DNA from: CAZSVE01 sp964610175
GTDB taxonomy: Bacteria > Pseudomonadota > Gammaproteobacteria > HK1
Direction: 5' to 3'
DNA: 25,961 nucleotides
Assembly: GCA_964610175.1 (NCBI GenBank)
Contig: CAZSVE010000041.1
Coordinates: forward strand, 1 to 25,961
Part shown: positions 1 through 8,546 of the stretch, piece after piece
Position numbering within the stretch: position 1 is the stretch's first letter
How the letters are laid out: each line of letters starts with the position of its first letter
Program-made: the position numbers and the translations under genes
The notes under the pieces: generated by a model
Databases searched by the model: none
Seen by the model: only the letters and a program-made list of their open reading frames with translations
Told to the model about the DNA's origin: nothing

Positions 1-235
1 TCTCAGTGAATTTAATCATATTTCAGTAAGTTGTGTTTGTTTATGTCAAATACCACCCCACAAATTTTTTTGAGGAGGCTTTTCTTTATCCTCTTTATAT
101 CTGGTCGCCAAAAGCCTAGAGGATATTCGATAACGGTCCTTCATAGTTTCTACGCGCTACGCGCTGACTGCCGGGGCACTGGGGCGAGCCAGGGGAAACC
201 CAGGGAAAACATGAGGTGGCGGGGAAGATGGATCA
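1..235. other. No gene supported before the first repeat
   Basis: I see no convincing coding region, RNA gene or promoter here. The short open frames have no recognisable features and no good ribosome binding site. From 236 the DNA becomes a family-1 intergenic repeat, which runs to just before the 3' end of the first minus-strand gene. Confidence 0.5.
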
Positions 236-344
236 GCGAAGCTTCGCCTTGAACCGACAAAGCATGATTTGGCATGGATTCAACCAAAATTGCTTCCGGA
301 AAAACTTGATCTATTTGCGAAGCTGAGCGGGAAATTGAACAAAA
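236..344 (+). repeat. Family-1 intergenic repeat, copy 1 (forward)
   Basis: Forward copy. It begins with the GCGAAGCTTCGCC palindrome, continues with GAACCGACAAAGCATGATTT and ends with GCGAAGCTGAGCGGGAAAT followed by an A-rich tail. It lies just beyond the 3' end of the minus-strand STAND gene. The central part is more diverged than in the copies at 20009 and 24749. Confidence 0.8.
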
Positions 345-367
345 TCATTCGTGGCGCTTCGAAAAAA

Positions 368-2731
368 TCAATCCTCCGCGCCCGTCGATTCGAGGAAGGC
401 CTTCAGTTTTCCCCCATCCCCTTCGAAGAACGCCAGCAGCGCGGACAGGACATAGTGAAGGACGGAATCGACGCCGCTTCGCTTTGCCTGATGGAACGCC
501 TCTGCGGCGAGCTCTCGCAATTCATCCCCGGATAGTCCCCCGAGCCGGGAATGACAGCGAATCACCTCGGCCAGGGTATAGGCGAGCCCTATGGGATTGC
601 GCTCGGCGCGATAGAAAGAGATGGCATCCTGATAAACCGGCAGCGCCTCCCGCGCGCGATCCTCGGCCAGTAGCAACCCCCCCAGGCCTCGATAGGCATT
701 GGCAAGACCGAGTCGATCCTGTTCCTTTTGGTAGAGGTCGATGGCCGTGTCGTAGTGGCCCCGCGCCCTGTCCACGTTGCCGAGTCGACTATCGAGATCT
801 CCGAGTGCTTTCAGGGCATTGGCAAGACCGAGTCGATCCTGTTCCTTTTGGTAGAGATCGATGGCGGTGTCGTAGTGGCCCCGCGCCGTATCGAGGTTGC
901 CGAGTCGATTCTCGAGGTCACCGAGTGCTCCCAGTGCATTGGCAAGACCGAGCTTTGCCTGTTCCTTTTTGTAGAGGTCGATGGCCGTGTCGTAGTGGCC
1001 CCGCGCCTTATCCACGTTGCCGAGTCGACGCTCCAGGTCACCGAGTGCTTTCAGGGCATTGGCAAGACCGAGCTGATCCTGTTCCTTTTTGTAGAGGTCG
1101 ATGGCCGTGTCGTAGTGGCCCCGCGCCTTATCCACGTTGCCGAGTCGGCTCTCGAGATCGCCGAGAAGATGCTCGGACAATCCGTCGCCGAGCATGTCGT
1201 TGACATGGCCCAATACGGCGCGGCCCGCCAGTACATCGAATGCATAGGTATTCCGTAGTTGTTGGTGCAGTTGTCGCGCCGCTCCTTTATGGGGCCTGCC
1301 GGATGCCAGATCGGTCTTGGCAAGCCGTTCCATGGCCCAAAGCTGTTCACTGCTTTTGCGGCGGGATTGGATGGCGGCATCGCTGCTGATGGTATCGGAG
1401 GCCTCTCGGGAGAGTGACAGGAAATAGCGGTAGGCCAGCGCCCGGGCGCTCTCCCAGTCGAAGACGCTTCTACTTGTCACATCATATTTTGTTTGTTCCC
1501 TGGCCTGTTCCAGGGCATAGCGGGCAATCGGTGGCAGCATGGTGGCAAGCCCTGCATCAATTAGCAGCAAGTGATGGTCGACCAAGGCGACGCGTGCTTG
1601 GTGGTGGCCGCTAATCTCCTCCCAGCGATTCAGGGTATCTTCATGGAAACCACCGGGAAACAACGCGGCGAATTGCCATAGATCCAGGGCGCCCGGCTCG
1701 CCGCGCAGCAGGTCGGCGGTGAGGGAGAAGGAGATGGTGAGGCTGTCCAGCCGGTCATTGGACTTGTGGCGGGCGGCGGCCAGGGCCGTTCCATCCGCCG
1801 CCCAGCGCTCTTGTATGCGCTTCCAGCTATAGGCCTTTCCCAGCCGGGCAATCAGCACGATGCTGAGGGCATGATAGCCCAACTCTTTTTCGACGAACCG
1901 GGAAAGCTCGCCGGCATCGATGGTGTCGCTGCCGGCCCAGCGACGAGCGAAGAGTTCCCGCGCGCTTTCCGGGTCCAGCGGGCCGATGGGGATGCCCTGG
2001 CCCAATACGTCGTCCAGGGACACCCGGCTCGAGGCCAGGACCCGGATTCCCGGTATCTCGCCGAGTGCCCGCAACGACCGCCGCCCGCCGTCTGATTCCG
2101 CGACACTTTCCAGATTGTCCAGATAATAGAGACCCTCCGGGAGATAGGGGCGCACATGGGAGACCTCCGACAGCCGCGCGCAGGTCTCCGGCGCGAGACC
2201 CACGGTCTCGCCCAGTTGGCGGACGAGACGCGGGCCGTCGGCATCGTCGTCGACCTGCACCCAAAAGGCGCGGGTGGCCTTTTTCCCGCGCAGCCAGCGT
2301 TCGAGGGCCGCCTTGCACACCTCGGTCTTGCCGATGCCGGCGCTGCCCGCGACGTAACCGCGAACGGTGGCGCTCCGGCCCGTTCCCCGCAGGAAGGCGA
2401 GCACCCGATCCAATTCCTCTTCACGGCCAAGGATCTTTTCCTTCCGGGGCCGCAATCTGGGATCGTCCGCGCCGCGCAGCTCGCCGGACGGCGATGGGTC
2501 GGAAGGGGAACGGTTCGGTTCGTCGGAGGCTATCGGGTCGGGTGGGGGCGGTTGGGATTCGGATTTCCGTTCCTTTTTGCTCTTTCGGTAAAGAACGATA
2601 GGGACGATGATACCGGCGATACCGAAGATGACGGCGATAATGACACCCACCCACGTACCAACGTCACCGACTGAGAATTTGGCGGTACTAAACTTTTCGA
2701 GGGCGGTTTCAAGCCATTCGGGCGTGGACAT
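368..2731 (-). CDS. Membrane-anchored STAND (NB-ARC-like) NTPase with TPR array
   Basis: The protein has 787 residues. An N-terminal hydrophobic helix (about 25-48) is followed by a basic stretch and a Pro/Ser-rich linker. An NTPase of the STAND/NB-ARC class follows: Walker A GSAGIGKT at 129-136, a Walker B-like LYYLDN at 201-206, the sensor-like LASSR near 232-236, and a GLPL-like segment near 285-298. A helical middle region leads into four almost identical 40-residue TPR-like units (about 520-680, each with RGHYDTAIDLY), then two weaker TPR units. STAND proteins normally act as ligand-sensing switches that oligomerise when ATP-bound; the TPRs would be the sensor. No nuclease, protease or other effector domain is visible, so whether this is a regulator or a defence protein is open. 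The ATG at 2731 is chosen because it includes the membrane helix. Confidence 0.85.
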   Translation of the reverse strand: MSTPEWLETALEKFSTAKFSVGDVGTWVGVIIAVIFGIAGIIVPIVLYRKSKKERKSESQPPPPDPIASDEPNRSPSDPSPSGELRGADDPRLRPRKEKILGREEELDRVLAFLRGTGRSATVRGYVAGSAGIGKTEVCKAALERWLRGKKATRAFWVQVDDDADGPRLVRQLGETVGLAPETCARLSEVSHVRPYLPEGLYYLDNLESVAESDGGRRSLRALGEIPGIRVLASSRVSLDDVLGQGIPIGPLDPESARELFARRWAGSDTIDAGELSRFVEKELGYHALSIVLIARLGKAYSWKRIQERWAADGTALAAARHKSNDRLDSLTISFSLTADLLRGEPGALDLWQFAALFPGGFHEDTLNRWEEISGHHQARVALVDHHLLLIDAGLATMLPPIARYALEQAREQTKYDVTSRSVFDWESARALAYRYFLSLSREASDTISSDAAIQSRRKSSEQLWAMERLAKTDLASGRPHKGAARQLHQQLRNTYAFDVLAGRAVLGHVNDMLGDGLSEHLLGDLESRLGNVDKARGHYDTAIDLYKKEQDQLGLANALKALGDLERRLGNVDKARGHYDTAIDLYKKEQAKLGLANALGALGDLENRLGNLDTARGHYDTAIDLYQKEQDRLGLANALKALGDLDSRLGNVDRARGHYDTAIDLYQKEQDRLGLANAYRGLGGLLLAEDRAREALPVYQDAISFYRAERNPIGLAYTLAEVIRCHSRLGGLSGDELRELAAEAFHQAKRSGVDSVLHYVLSALLAFFEGDGGKLKAFLESTGAED
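696..1175 (-). repeat. Four 120-bp direct repeats encoding TPR units
   Basis: Inside the STAND gene the DNA repeats with an exact 120-bp period: landmarks start at 696, 816, 936 and 1056. Each unit encodes 40 residues. The copies are nearly identical at nucleotide level, including synonymous positions, which implies recent duplication or gene conversion rather than ancient TPR divergence. Such arrays can change copy number by slippage or recombination without breaking the frame. Confidence 0.92.
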
Positions 2732-2790
2732 AACTGATAAAGACCGTCTGCTTGTCGTTTGGGGTGTTCATTGGCGTTTTATCCTGAAAT

Positions 2791-2894
2791 TCGTTTATTT
2801 TCGGGTCATCGTAAATGGATCGGGTTTTGCAAAACACTGATTTTACCCTACCGATGCCGAATTACGCTTCATCGGCTCGAGGCGAGGCTTCGCG
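2791..2894 (-). repeat. Family-1 intergenic repeat, copy 2 (reverse)
   Basis: Reverse-oriented copy. It starts TCGTTTATTTTCGGGTCATC, has GCAAAACACTGATTTTACCC in the middle and ends with CGGCTCGAGGCGAGGCTTCG. It lies about 60 bp upstream of the STAND gene start, so that gene is flanked on both sides by copies pointing toward each other. Confidence 0.75.
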
Positions 2895-3103
2895 AGAGGG
2901 TGAATCGGTCGGGGTTGGCGTGCCGGGAGCGAAGTCGGGGCCATTTTTTTCTTGCGAGTTTCGGGTTTGTTTCCGACTCGATGGGGGGGACGATTACCTC
3001 GAGGCACATGCGATTCCCCCTCGACAATCGATAGAGCCGCGCGAATGTTCGTGGTTGGTCGAAGGGTTTTGGCGATTGCGATTTCACGAGGATTCACGGG
3101 TAG

Positions 3104-3470
3104 TTTTTGCCATCCCTGGCGTCTGGGTCCCGGCATTCCCTGCCGGGATGACGGGAGTGCTGAATTTCCACACAATCACCTGAAACAACCTCTCTCGTCA
3201 TATCGGCAGCCCATGCCGAGACCCGGATGCCAGGGATGGCAATCGGCATTCCCTGCCGGGATGACGGGAGTGCTGAATTTCCACACAATCACCTGAAACA
3301 ACCTCTCTCGTCATATCGGCAGCCCATGCCGAGACCCGGGTGCCAGGGATGGCAACCGGCATTTCCTGCCGGGATGACGGGAGTGCTGAATTTCCACACA
3401 ACCGCCTGAAACAACCTCTCTCGTCATATCGGTCGTCCCTGCCGGGACCCGGGTGCCGGGGATGGCAATC
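3104..3470. repeat. 113-bp tandem repeat, about three units
   Basis: The motif TGCCGGGATGACGGGAGTGC recurs with an exact 113-bp period (unit landmarks at 3134, 3247 and 3360), and the spacer CCTGAAACAACCTCTCTCGT is almost unchanged. Units contain short inverted repeats around the GGGATGAC and CCAGGGATGGCA motifs, resembling the CGTCATCCCGGC class of dispersed palindromic repeats common in proteobacteria. The last unit is more diverged. The array ends just beyond the 3' end of the GAF gene. The DNA at 2895-3103, between this array and family-1 copy 2, shows no gene. Confidence 0.9.
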
Positions 3471-3495
3471 GGATTTGGTTGCGGCCTTGGTCGCG

Positions 3496-4086
3496 CTATG
3501 CCTTTCCCAGTATGTTGTGGAGCAATTCACCGGCAAGGCGACCGAAGAGCGTAAGCAACGTTTGGTCTCCGGTGCTGAACAGTTGCCCGTCTTGTCTGTT
3601 GAGTACCTCGATGACGCCCAGCAGCTTTCCGTCGCCGATGAGGGGGACCGCGAGGAGGGAGCTGGTTCGGAATCTGAACATGACATCGAGGGTGTCGTAG
3701 AAGCGCTCATCTTCGTGGGGATCGTTGACGATGGTGGAGCAGCGATTTTCCACGACCCAGCCCACGATGCCCTTCCCGGGAGGAATACGACGCCAGCCCA
3801 GGGGGGCCTCGACTTCTCCGCGCACGGCGGCGAAGACCAACTCGTTGGTGTCTTCGTCCACGGCTAGCAGGGAGCCATCCCTGGTGTCGGTTATTTCGAG
3901 CGCGCCTTGCAATACGCTGTCCAATAACCCCATGACGTCGGGGTTCCCGCTTTGCCGTTCGATGATGTCGGTCAGATCCCGCAGCGCCGAAGTGAAGGCG
4001 CGAAGGGTTCTGTTTTCCTGTTCCAGGTTCCGATGCGCGCCGGGTTCGGAGGCCGGTGGTGTGTGGGAGGGGCCGAGGTCATTCAT
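3496..4086 (-). CDS. GAF-domain protein
   Basis: A protein of 196 residues. Residues 20-45 are likely helical or coiled-coil, and about 50-190 form a single GAF domain, recognisable from GIVGWVVENR (106-115), NDPHEDERFY (121-130), SSLLAVPL (142-149) and LGVIEVLNR (156-164). GAF domains bind cyclic nucleotides, haem or other small ligands and usually signal to an attached output domain. None is attached here, so the protein may act in trans or in a complex. It starts 57 bp after the M50-HlyD gene on the same strand, which suggests co-transcription. The ligand cannot be predicted from sequence alone. Confidence 0.85.
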   Translation of the reverse strand: MNDLGPSHTPPASEPGAHRNLEQENRTLRAFTSALRDLTDIIERQSGNPDVMGLLDSVLQGALEITDTRDGSLLAVDEDTNELVFAAVRGEVEAPLGWRRIPPGKGIVGWVVENRCSTIVNDPHEDERFYDTLDVMFRFRTSSLLAVPLIGDGKLLGVIEVLNRQDGQLFSTGDQTLLTLFGRLAGELLHNILGKA

Positions 4087-4143
4087 GAGGATTGCCCGTG
4101 GCGGAGCCTTTTTGTCGTGATTTTGCCCATTTGGTCGCCTTGT

Positions 4144-6267
4144 CTACATCCCGCTTTCCCGAATCAGGACGGCAATGGCGAAACGCCAGAATTCGGCAAA
4201 GAAGCTTTCCCGGTTGGCTTCGATGGAGACCCGTCCGCGCACCTGGATGTTTTGGGGTAATGTTGTCTCGTTGACCCCGATGCGGATGCGGTAGTGGGCG
4301 CGTTCGGGGACCATGGTGTCGTCGATGACCCGGACGTCGATCTCTCCACCGAATACGGAGGCGAAGGCGGGTTCCGCCAGGGTCTCGGGTGCGGTTTTTT
4401 CCACGAGAGATACCACGCATGGAATCCCGTTTTGCCTAAGGGCCCTGGCATGGAATCGGCAATGGGCGCCGTCGACGATGCGGTGCACGGCATCTTCGTC
4501 CACATAGGCGATGATTTCGATACCGGGCCTTTCCTGGGGGGTTGCTTCGAGGATGGTGGCCAGTTTGTGGCCGGTGTCGACCCATTGGCCAGGCGCGAGC
4601 CGGGGGTCGATGTCGACGATGCGTCCGACGGGAAAGGGGGAGGAGATGGTCAGGCGGGAGCGTTCTTTTTCCAGCCCGATGCGTTCGGTCTCGGCTTGAT
4701 CGAGTTCGGCCAGGATGGTTTGGTTGCGCAGGCGAAAGGATGGTTCGAAATTGGTGGATTTTAGCTCGTAGCGCAGGGTTTCGATGCGTTTGCCCAGTTG
4801 TTGGAGGCGGTATTCCAGGTCGGGGTCGGCGAAGGAGAATAGGGTGTTTTCGGATGTGATCGATTGACCGTGGGTGACGGCGATGTCGGTGATGAGGACC
4901 GGGCTCGTGGTGTAGAGGACGACCTGTTGGCGCGCCTGAAGGAGTGCCGGTACGGTGATTCGCCCGTACCAGGGGATGCTGCCCAGCGCGATGAATAGAG
5001 CCAGTACGGTTGTCGATACGAGGGTACGCCGATTGCGGAAGATGGTGTTTCGGCGCGTGGACCACACCTTTATCTCCCGGGCTATGGGGCGCAGGATGAA
5101 CCAGCCGATCTCGATGGCGAATAGAAGAATGCCGACTATCTTGACGAAGAAGTGGTAAACCAATACCGCGATACCGAGGAAGAGGAAGAGGCGATACAGC
5201 CAGACCAGAAAGGCGAAGGCGATCAGAGAGCGAGCGCGTTGGGGGGGCAGGGGCTCGGGCGGTGCTTCGCCGAGTGTAAATAGTGTCTCGCGCAGCCACC
5301 ACCTTCCCAGTGCGAAGCATCGCTGATGGAGGTTGGGGGTTTCGAGCCAGTCGGAGAGCAGGTAATAGCCGTCGAAGCGCAGAAAGGGGAGCAGGTTGAT
5401 GGCAAGGGATGAAATCCAGGCGACGGTGGCCAGGGTAAAGGCGGCTTCGCGCATTCCTCCTTGCGGTAGGAAGCTCCAGGCCAGGGTGGCGTATCCGGCA
5501 AGGCTTATTTCGGCGATCATTCCGGCGGCACCGACGATCATCCGTTGTCGGCGCGCCTGTAATTTCCAGGTTTCGGTTACATCGGTATAAGGGATCGGCC
5601 ATAACACGAGGAAGGCGATGCCCATGGTGGGAACATGGCATCCGAAGTGTTTTGCCGTGTAGGCGTGGGCGAATTCGTGGGTAAGTTTGGCGACTGCCAG
5701 GGCCACGATGTAGTGTAGGAGTCCATTCCAGTTCAATGTATCGATGAAGGTGGTGGTGAATGCGTTCCATTGCCGCATCACAAGCCAAAGGCCTAGCAGG
5801 GACACTATTGCGGTGATCGTCACGAAGGCCCGTGACCACACCCAGGAGAGGTTTTTTACGGTGGCCGAAAGGAATCGATCGGGGCGAATGAGGGGAATCC
5901 TGAAGAAGAGGTAATGATGGATCAGCCAGTTGAACCACGAGTGTTTCATTCCGGCCATGGTTTTCAGGAAACGGATCGTTTCTTCGTGTCCCCAGGCCTT
6001 GGTGAGCTGGTTGGTGGTCAGGAATCGATTGATGGTGGCTACGTCTTTATGGGTTATGGTCAATGTGGTTTCGTTTTGTACATGCCGAATAATGGTATCC
6101 GGTTGTCCCAGCGCCCATCGGGAGATGATCTCGAAGGCTCTCCATCCGATGTGGAAGAATCGGTTGCGGACAGGGTCATGGATGGTCCAGGCAGGACTTC
6201 CGTCACTGGCGGGCGCGCTGGCATACAACGCAAGTTCATCACGCAGGGGAGGGAGAGTCGGGATCAT
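4144..6267 (-). CDS. M50 (site-2-protease-like) and HlyD-like adaptor fusion protein
   Basis: The protein has 707 residues. The N-terminal about 130 residues are soluble. A multi-helix membrane region of the M50 metalloprotease type follows, with the zinc motif HEFAH at 197-201 and the second-site motif LRFDGYY near 296-302, then more membrane helices to about 430. The C-terminal part (about 440-700) is HlyD/membrane-fusion-like: a hinge beginning near VLYTTSPVLITDI, a coiled coil around 485-550, and a barrel-like domain. Known proteins with this domain pair usually lie beside HlyD adaptors and TolC genes and are thought to take part in export or membrane-protein processing. No inner-membrane transporter is adjacent here; a GAF gene follows 57 bp downstream. 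Zinc ligands appear intact, so protease activity is possible, but the substrate is unknown. Confidence 0.85.
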   Translation of the reverse strand: MIPTLPPLRDELALYASAPASDGSPAWTIHDPVRNRFFHIGWRAFEIISRWALGQPDTIIRHVQNETTLTITHKDVATINRFLTTNQLTKAWGHEETIRFLKTMAGMKHSWFNWLIHHYLFFRIPLIRPDRFLSATVKNLSWVWSRAFVTITAIVSLLGLWLVMRQWNAFTTTFIDTLNWNGLLHYIVALAVAKLTHEFAHAYTAKHFGCHVPTMGIAFLVLWPIPYTDVTETWKLQARRQRMIVGAAGMIAEISLAGYATLAWSFLPQGGMREAAFTLATVAWISSLAINLLPFLRFDGYYLLSDWLETPNLHQRCFALGRWWLRETLFTLGEAPPEPLPPQRARSLIAFAFLVWLYRLFLFLGIAVLVYHFFVKIVGILLFAIEIGWFILRPIAREIKVWSTRRNTIFRNRRTLVSTTVLALFIALGSIPWYGRITVPALLQARQQVVLYTTSPVLITDIAVTHGQSITSENTLFSFADPDLEYRLQQLGKRIETLRYELKSTNFEPSFRLRNQTILAELDQAETERIGLEKERSRLTISSPFPVGRIVDIDPRLAPGQWVDTGHKLATILEATPQERPGIEIIAYVDEDAVHRIVDGAHCRFHARALRQNGIPCVVSLVEKTAPETLAEPAFASVFGGEIDVRVIDDTMVPERAHYRIRIGVNETTLPQNIQVRGRVSIEANRESFFAEFWRFAIAVLIRESGM

Positions 6268-6962
6268 GATGAGATTCGATTGGCGACGAATGGAACCCTT
6301 TTCGCTGAATAGGGAGGATCGGATGTTCGACGAAGGTGGTCATGTCATGCGAGCAAAGTGGCTGCGGTCCATGTAGGCAAGGTGGCGACGTTTTTGCGGC
6401 ATGGGGGGTTGCTGATTTCCCACCCGGCTTCACGATTGGATCGGGCCTTACAAGGCGCCAATTTTGCTTTACTAATACGGGGCCATGCTTTGCCGGATCG
6501 AGGCGAAGCTTCGCTAACGGATTGGTTTTCGAGCCATGTTTTTTGCTTTCTGCTTTCCATGCGGTGCTTTGGAATACTATTTTTTACCAGCGGGGAGATT
6601 GCGTAAAGGTCCATGGGGTGCTTTGGGAAATCCATCGCGGTGTCCCAATAATGTGTCCGACGGCACAAAGTGCTCGACAAGCCAAACAGGAATCAATAAT
6701 ATAAGAATATGCTAATGGTCCAGGTTCGCCAGGATTGATAGCGGATATGCTGGAATTCGGTAAATCGCCTGACAGGGCTTCCATGACATCGGAAGATAGC
6801 TTGACGGAGGCGCGTTGTGACTGAATTCAAGGATATCCTTCGGCGTTTTGGCGAACCGTGTCCGAATGTGTCGTGATGTCGGTTGTCGAGAGGGAATTGT
6901 ATATATGGTTTGCAATTTCCGTAAACATACCTTAGCGACATCAACAATGTTGGAGTTCCCCG
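6268..6962. other. Intergenic stretch without a supported gene
   Basis: Divergent spacer between the minus-strand M50-HlyD gene and the plus-strand START-domain gene. It contains a reverse family-1 copy (6412-6515) and a short sequence, GTCGGTTGTCGAG at 6878-6890, that recurs at 18247-18259. I see no convincing coding region. Promoters for both flanking genes should lie here, but I cannot assign -35/-10 boxes with confidence. Confidence 0.5.
6412..6515 (-). repeat. Family-1 intergenic repeat, copy 3 (reverse)
   Basis: Reverse copy, diverged at its left end (TGATTTCCCACCCGGCTTCA in place of the usual TTATTTCCCGCTCAGCTTCG). It has CAATTTTGCTTTACTAATAC in the middle and ends with the intact GGATCGAGGCGAAGCTTCGC. 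Confidence 0.75.
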
Positions 6963-7436
6963 ATGACGACTCATACAACGAAGCGAATACTCCCCTATTC
7001 ACCGGAGTACGTTTTCGGTCTTGTGGCGGATGTAGAGAATTATCCAAAATTCTTGCCATTTTGGCGACACGCCAAGATCTACGCTCGTGATGGGAATACC
7101 TACTACACGGATCAAGAGATATGGATGGGTGTCATACAGGAGCGTTTTCGCACAAAGACTGTCTTGAACCGGTTCACGAGTATCGACGTTACCTCGTCCG
7201 AGGGGCTTTTTCGGGACCTTGTCATCCGTTGGGACTTCGAACCGGTACCGAACGAAGGGTGTCGGATTATCTTTACACAGTCGTGGGAACTTCGATCGTT
7301 CTTGAAACAACAACTGTTAGGTTTGCTTCTCGTGGAAAATTCACGCTCTACCATAAATGCATTCGAAAAACGCGCGCGTGATCTCCACGGCATGATACCC
7401 GGAACACAAAATGACCACTCGGTCGCAGTTTACTGA
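6963..7436 (+). CDS. RatA/COQ10-type START-domain protein
   Basis: A protein of 157 residues with the polyketide-cyclase/START fold of the RatA-COQ10 family. The hallmark N-terminal pattern is visible: a basic start, then YSPEYVFGLVADVENYPKFL (about 12-31) with a strongly conserved D-V-E-x-Y-P-x-F-L core. Family members bind ubiquinone (COQ10) or associate with ribosomes (RatA); the sequence does not decide between these roles. The usual gammaproteobacterial neighbours smpB and rnfH are not present. The ATG at 6963 is preceded by GGAG at a suitable distance. The 3' end overlaps the start of the FNR-type gene, so the two are probably translationally coupled. Confidence 0.82.
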   Translation: MTTHTTKRILPYSPEYVFGLVADVENYPKFLPFWRHAKIYARDGNTYYTDQEIWMGVIQERFRTKTVLNRFTSIDVTSSEGLFRDLVIRWDFEPVPNEGCRIIFTQSWELRSFLKQQLLGLLLVENSRSTINAFEKRARDLHGMIPGTQNDHSVAVY

Positions 7437-8148
7437 TACTTCGATGCCATCGGCCTCCTGTGAAGGATGTACGCTCAGTAGCCTGTGTATAACTCACGGT
7501 GCGGATAACGGCGCGAAGGCACAATTGAAAGCGGTTATTTTGCATCCAACCCCATTCCAGGCGGGTGATTATCTGTATCGCGTCGGAAGTCGGTTAAGGG
7601 CACTTTATATCGTTAAATCAGGTTTTATCAAGGTGTACGTCTCGACCACATATGGGGAAGAACAAATTCTCGGGTTTCATCTCCCGGGAGAATTGGTGGG
7701 GTTGGATGCGCTGGGGACGAATGCGCACCGATGCGAGGCCGTTGCGCTCGATACCAGCCGTGTCTGTGAACTACCGGCCGCCAAACTGACCGAGGTGTGT
7801 CGATTGTCGCCTCAGGTTAGGCGCCAGTTCAATCGGCTAATGGGACGGCAACTTTCCAATATCCAGGAAATGTTGCTCCTTCTCGGAAAAAAGAGTGCCG
7901 AGGGGCGTGTTGCTGCTTTTTTATTGAATATGTCCGTGCGATTCAAGGAGCGCGGATTTTCGGAACATGAATTGCATCTCAGTATGTCTCGGCACGATAT
8001 TGCCAATTACCTGGGGCTGGCTGTGGAAACGGTAAGCCGGGTATTTTCCCGCTTTCAGGAAGAGAAACTATTGAGGGTGCGGTCACGGGATATCCAGATA
8101 CGCGACAGCGCTCGACTTCGCGAGTTGGTTTCCGGTACTCTCCGTTGA
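7411..8148 (+). CDS. FNR-family oxygen-responsive transcription regulator (paralogue 1)
   Basis: A CRP/FNR-family protein of 245 residues. The N-terminal cysteines C17, C20 and C26 have the same spacing (C-x2-C-x5-C) as E. coli FNR, and C119 in TSRVCELP matches the fourth cluster ligand, so a [4Fe-4S] O2 sensor is expected. A cyclic-nucleotide-binding fold spans about 45-130, then a dimerisation helix, then a helix-turn-helix at about 192-220 with E206, S209 and R210 in VETVSR, the residues that read TTGAT half-sites in FNR. The 7411 start overlaps the preceding gene by 26 bp; it is preferred over ATG 7444 because it places the first cysteine at the same distance from the N-terminus as in paralogue 2. 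Neither start has a strong ribosome binding site. Confidence 0.9.
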   Translation: MTTRSQFTDTSMPSASCEGCTLSSLCITHGADNGAKAQLKAVILHPTPFQAGDYLYRVGSRLRALYIVKSGFIKVYVSTTYGEEQILGFHLPGELVGLDALGTNAHRCEAVALDTSRVCELPAAKLTEVCRLSPQVRRQFNRLMGRQLSNIQEMLLLLGKKSAEGRVAAFLLNMSVRFKERGFSEHELHLSMSRHDIANYLGLAVETVSRVFSRFQEEKLLRVRSRDIQIRDSARLRELVSGTLR

Positions 8149-8396
8149 GGTATCGCTCGAGAATTCGGGAATCTTCTGGTCCGGCATGCCCGAAACGAAA
8201 CCGAAGTGTTCCGATTGTTTTGTTCGAGGTCTTTCGGGTAGCGGAATACGCTTTTCCGAGGTTATGTCTGGAAAAAGGGGATTCTCTTCCAGGAACGACA
8301 AAACCACGATCCTGAATGTTAGCAAAGTTCTATTATCGTGACTGCTCGTTTCAGCGGTTCGTCAAGGATTTCGGGCACTCTGGGTCCCCAATCATC

Positions 8397-8502
8397 GGTT
8401 TATTTCCCGCTCGGCTTCGCTGATGAGTCAAGTTCTACAGAACAGCGATTTTGCTTTACCGATGCTAAATCATGCTTCGTCGGTTCGAGGCGAAGCTTCG
8501 CT
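8397..8502 (-). repeat. Family-1 intergenic repeat, copy 4 (reverse)
   Basis: Well-preserved reverse copy: GGTTTATTTCCCGCTCGGCT at its left end, GCGATTTTGCTTTACCGATG in the middle and GGTTCGAGGCGAAGCTTCGC at its right end. It ends 45 bp upstream of the small membrane-protein gene and faces an interrupted forward copy that starts at that gene's stop codon. Confidence 0.88.
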
Positions 8503-8546
8503 AGATCCGTGCTCGTCTCAAGAAATCGATTCTACGAGGATATCCC

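Noticed and set aside
31..252. Short plus-strand frame at the left edge
   Set aside because: It has no ribosome binding site or domain and runs into the family-1 repeat.
484..1258. Plus-strand frames with striking repeated protein sequence
   Set aside because: They are shadows of the 120-bp TPR repeats of the minus-strand STAND gene; any frame through a repeat of this length looks repetitive.
3104..3470. CRISPR array
   Set aside because: The 113-bp units repeat along their whole length with no unique spacers, and no cas gene is present.
8268..8292. Hairpin CTGGAA/TTCCAG as a terminator for the first fnr gene
   Set aside because: The stem is short, the loop is long and no T-run follows.
8460..8502. 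tRNA-like sequence (GGTTCGAGGCGAAGC)
   Set aside because: The T-loop-like GGTTCGA is part of the family-1 repeat; no cloverleaf with acceptor, D and anticodon arms can be drawn around it.
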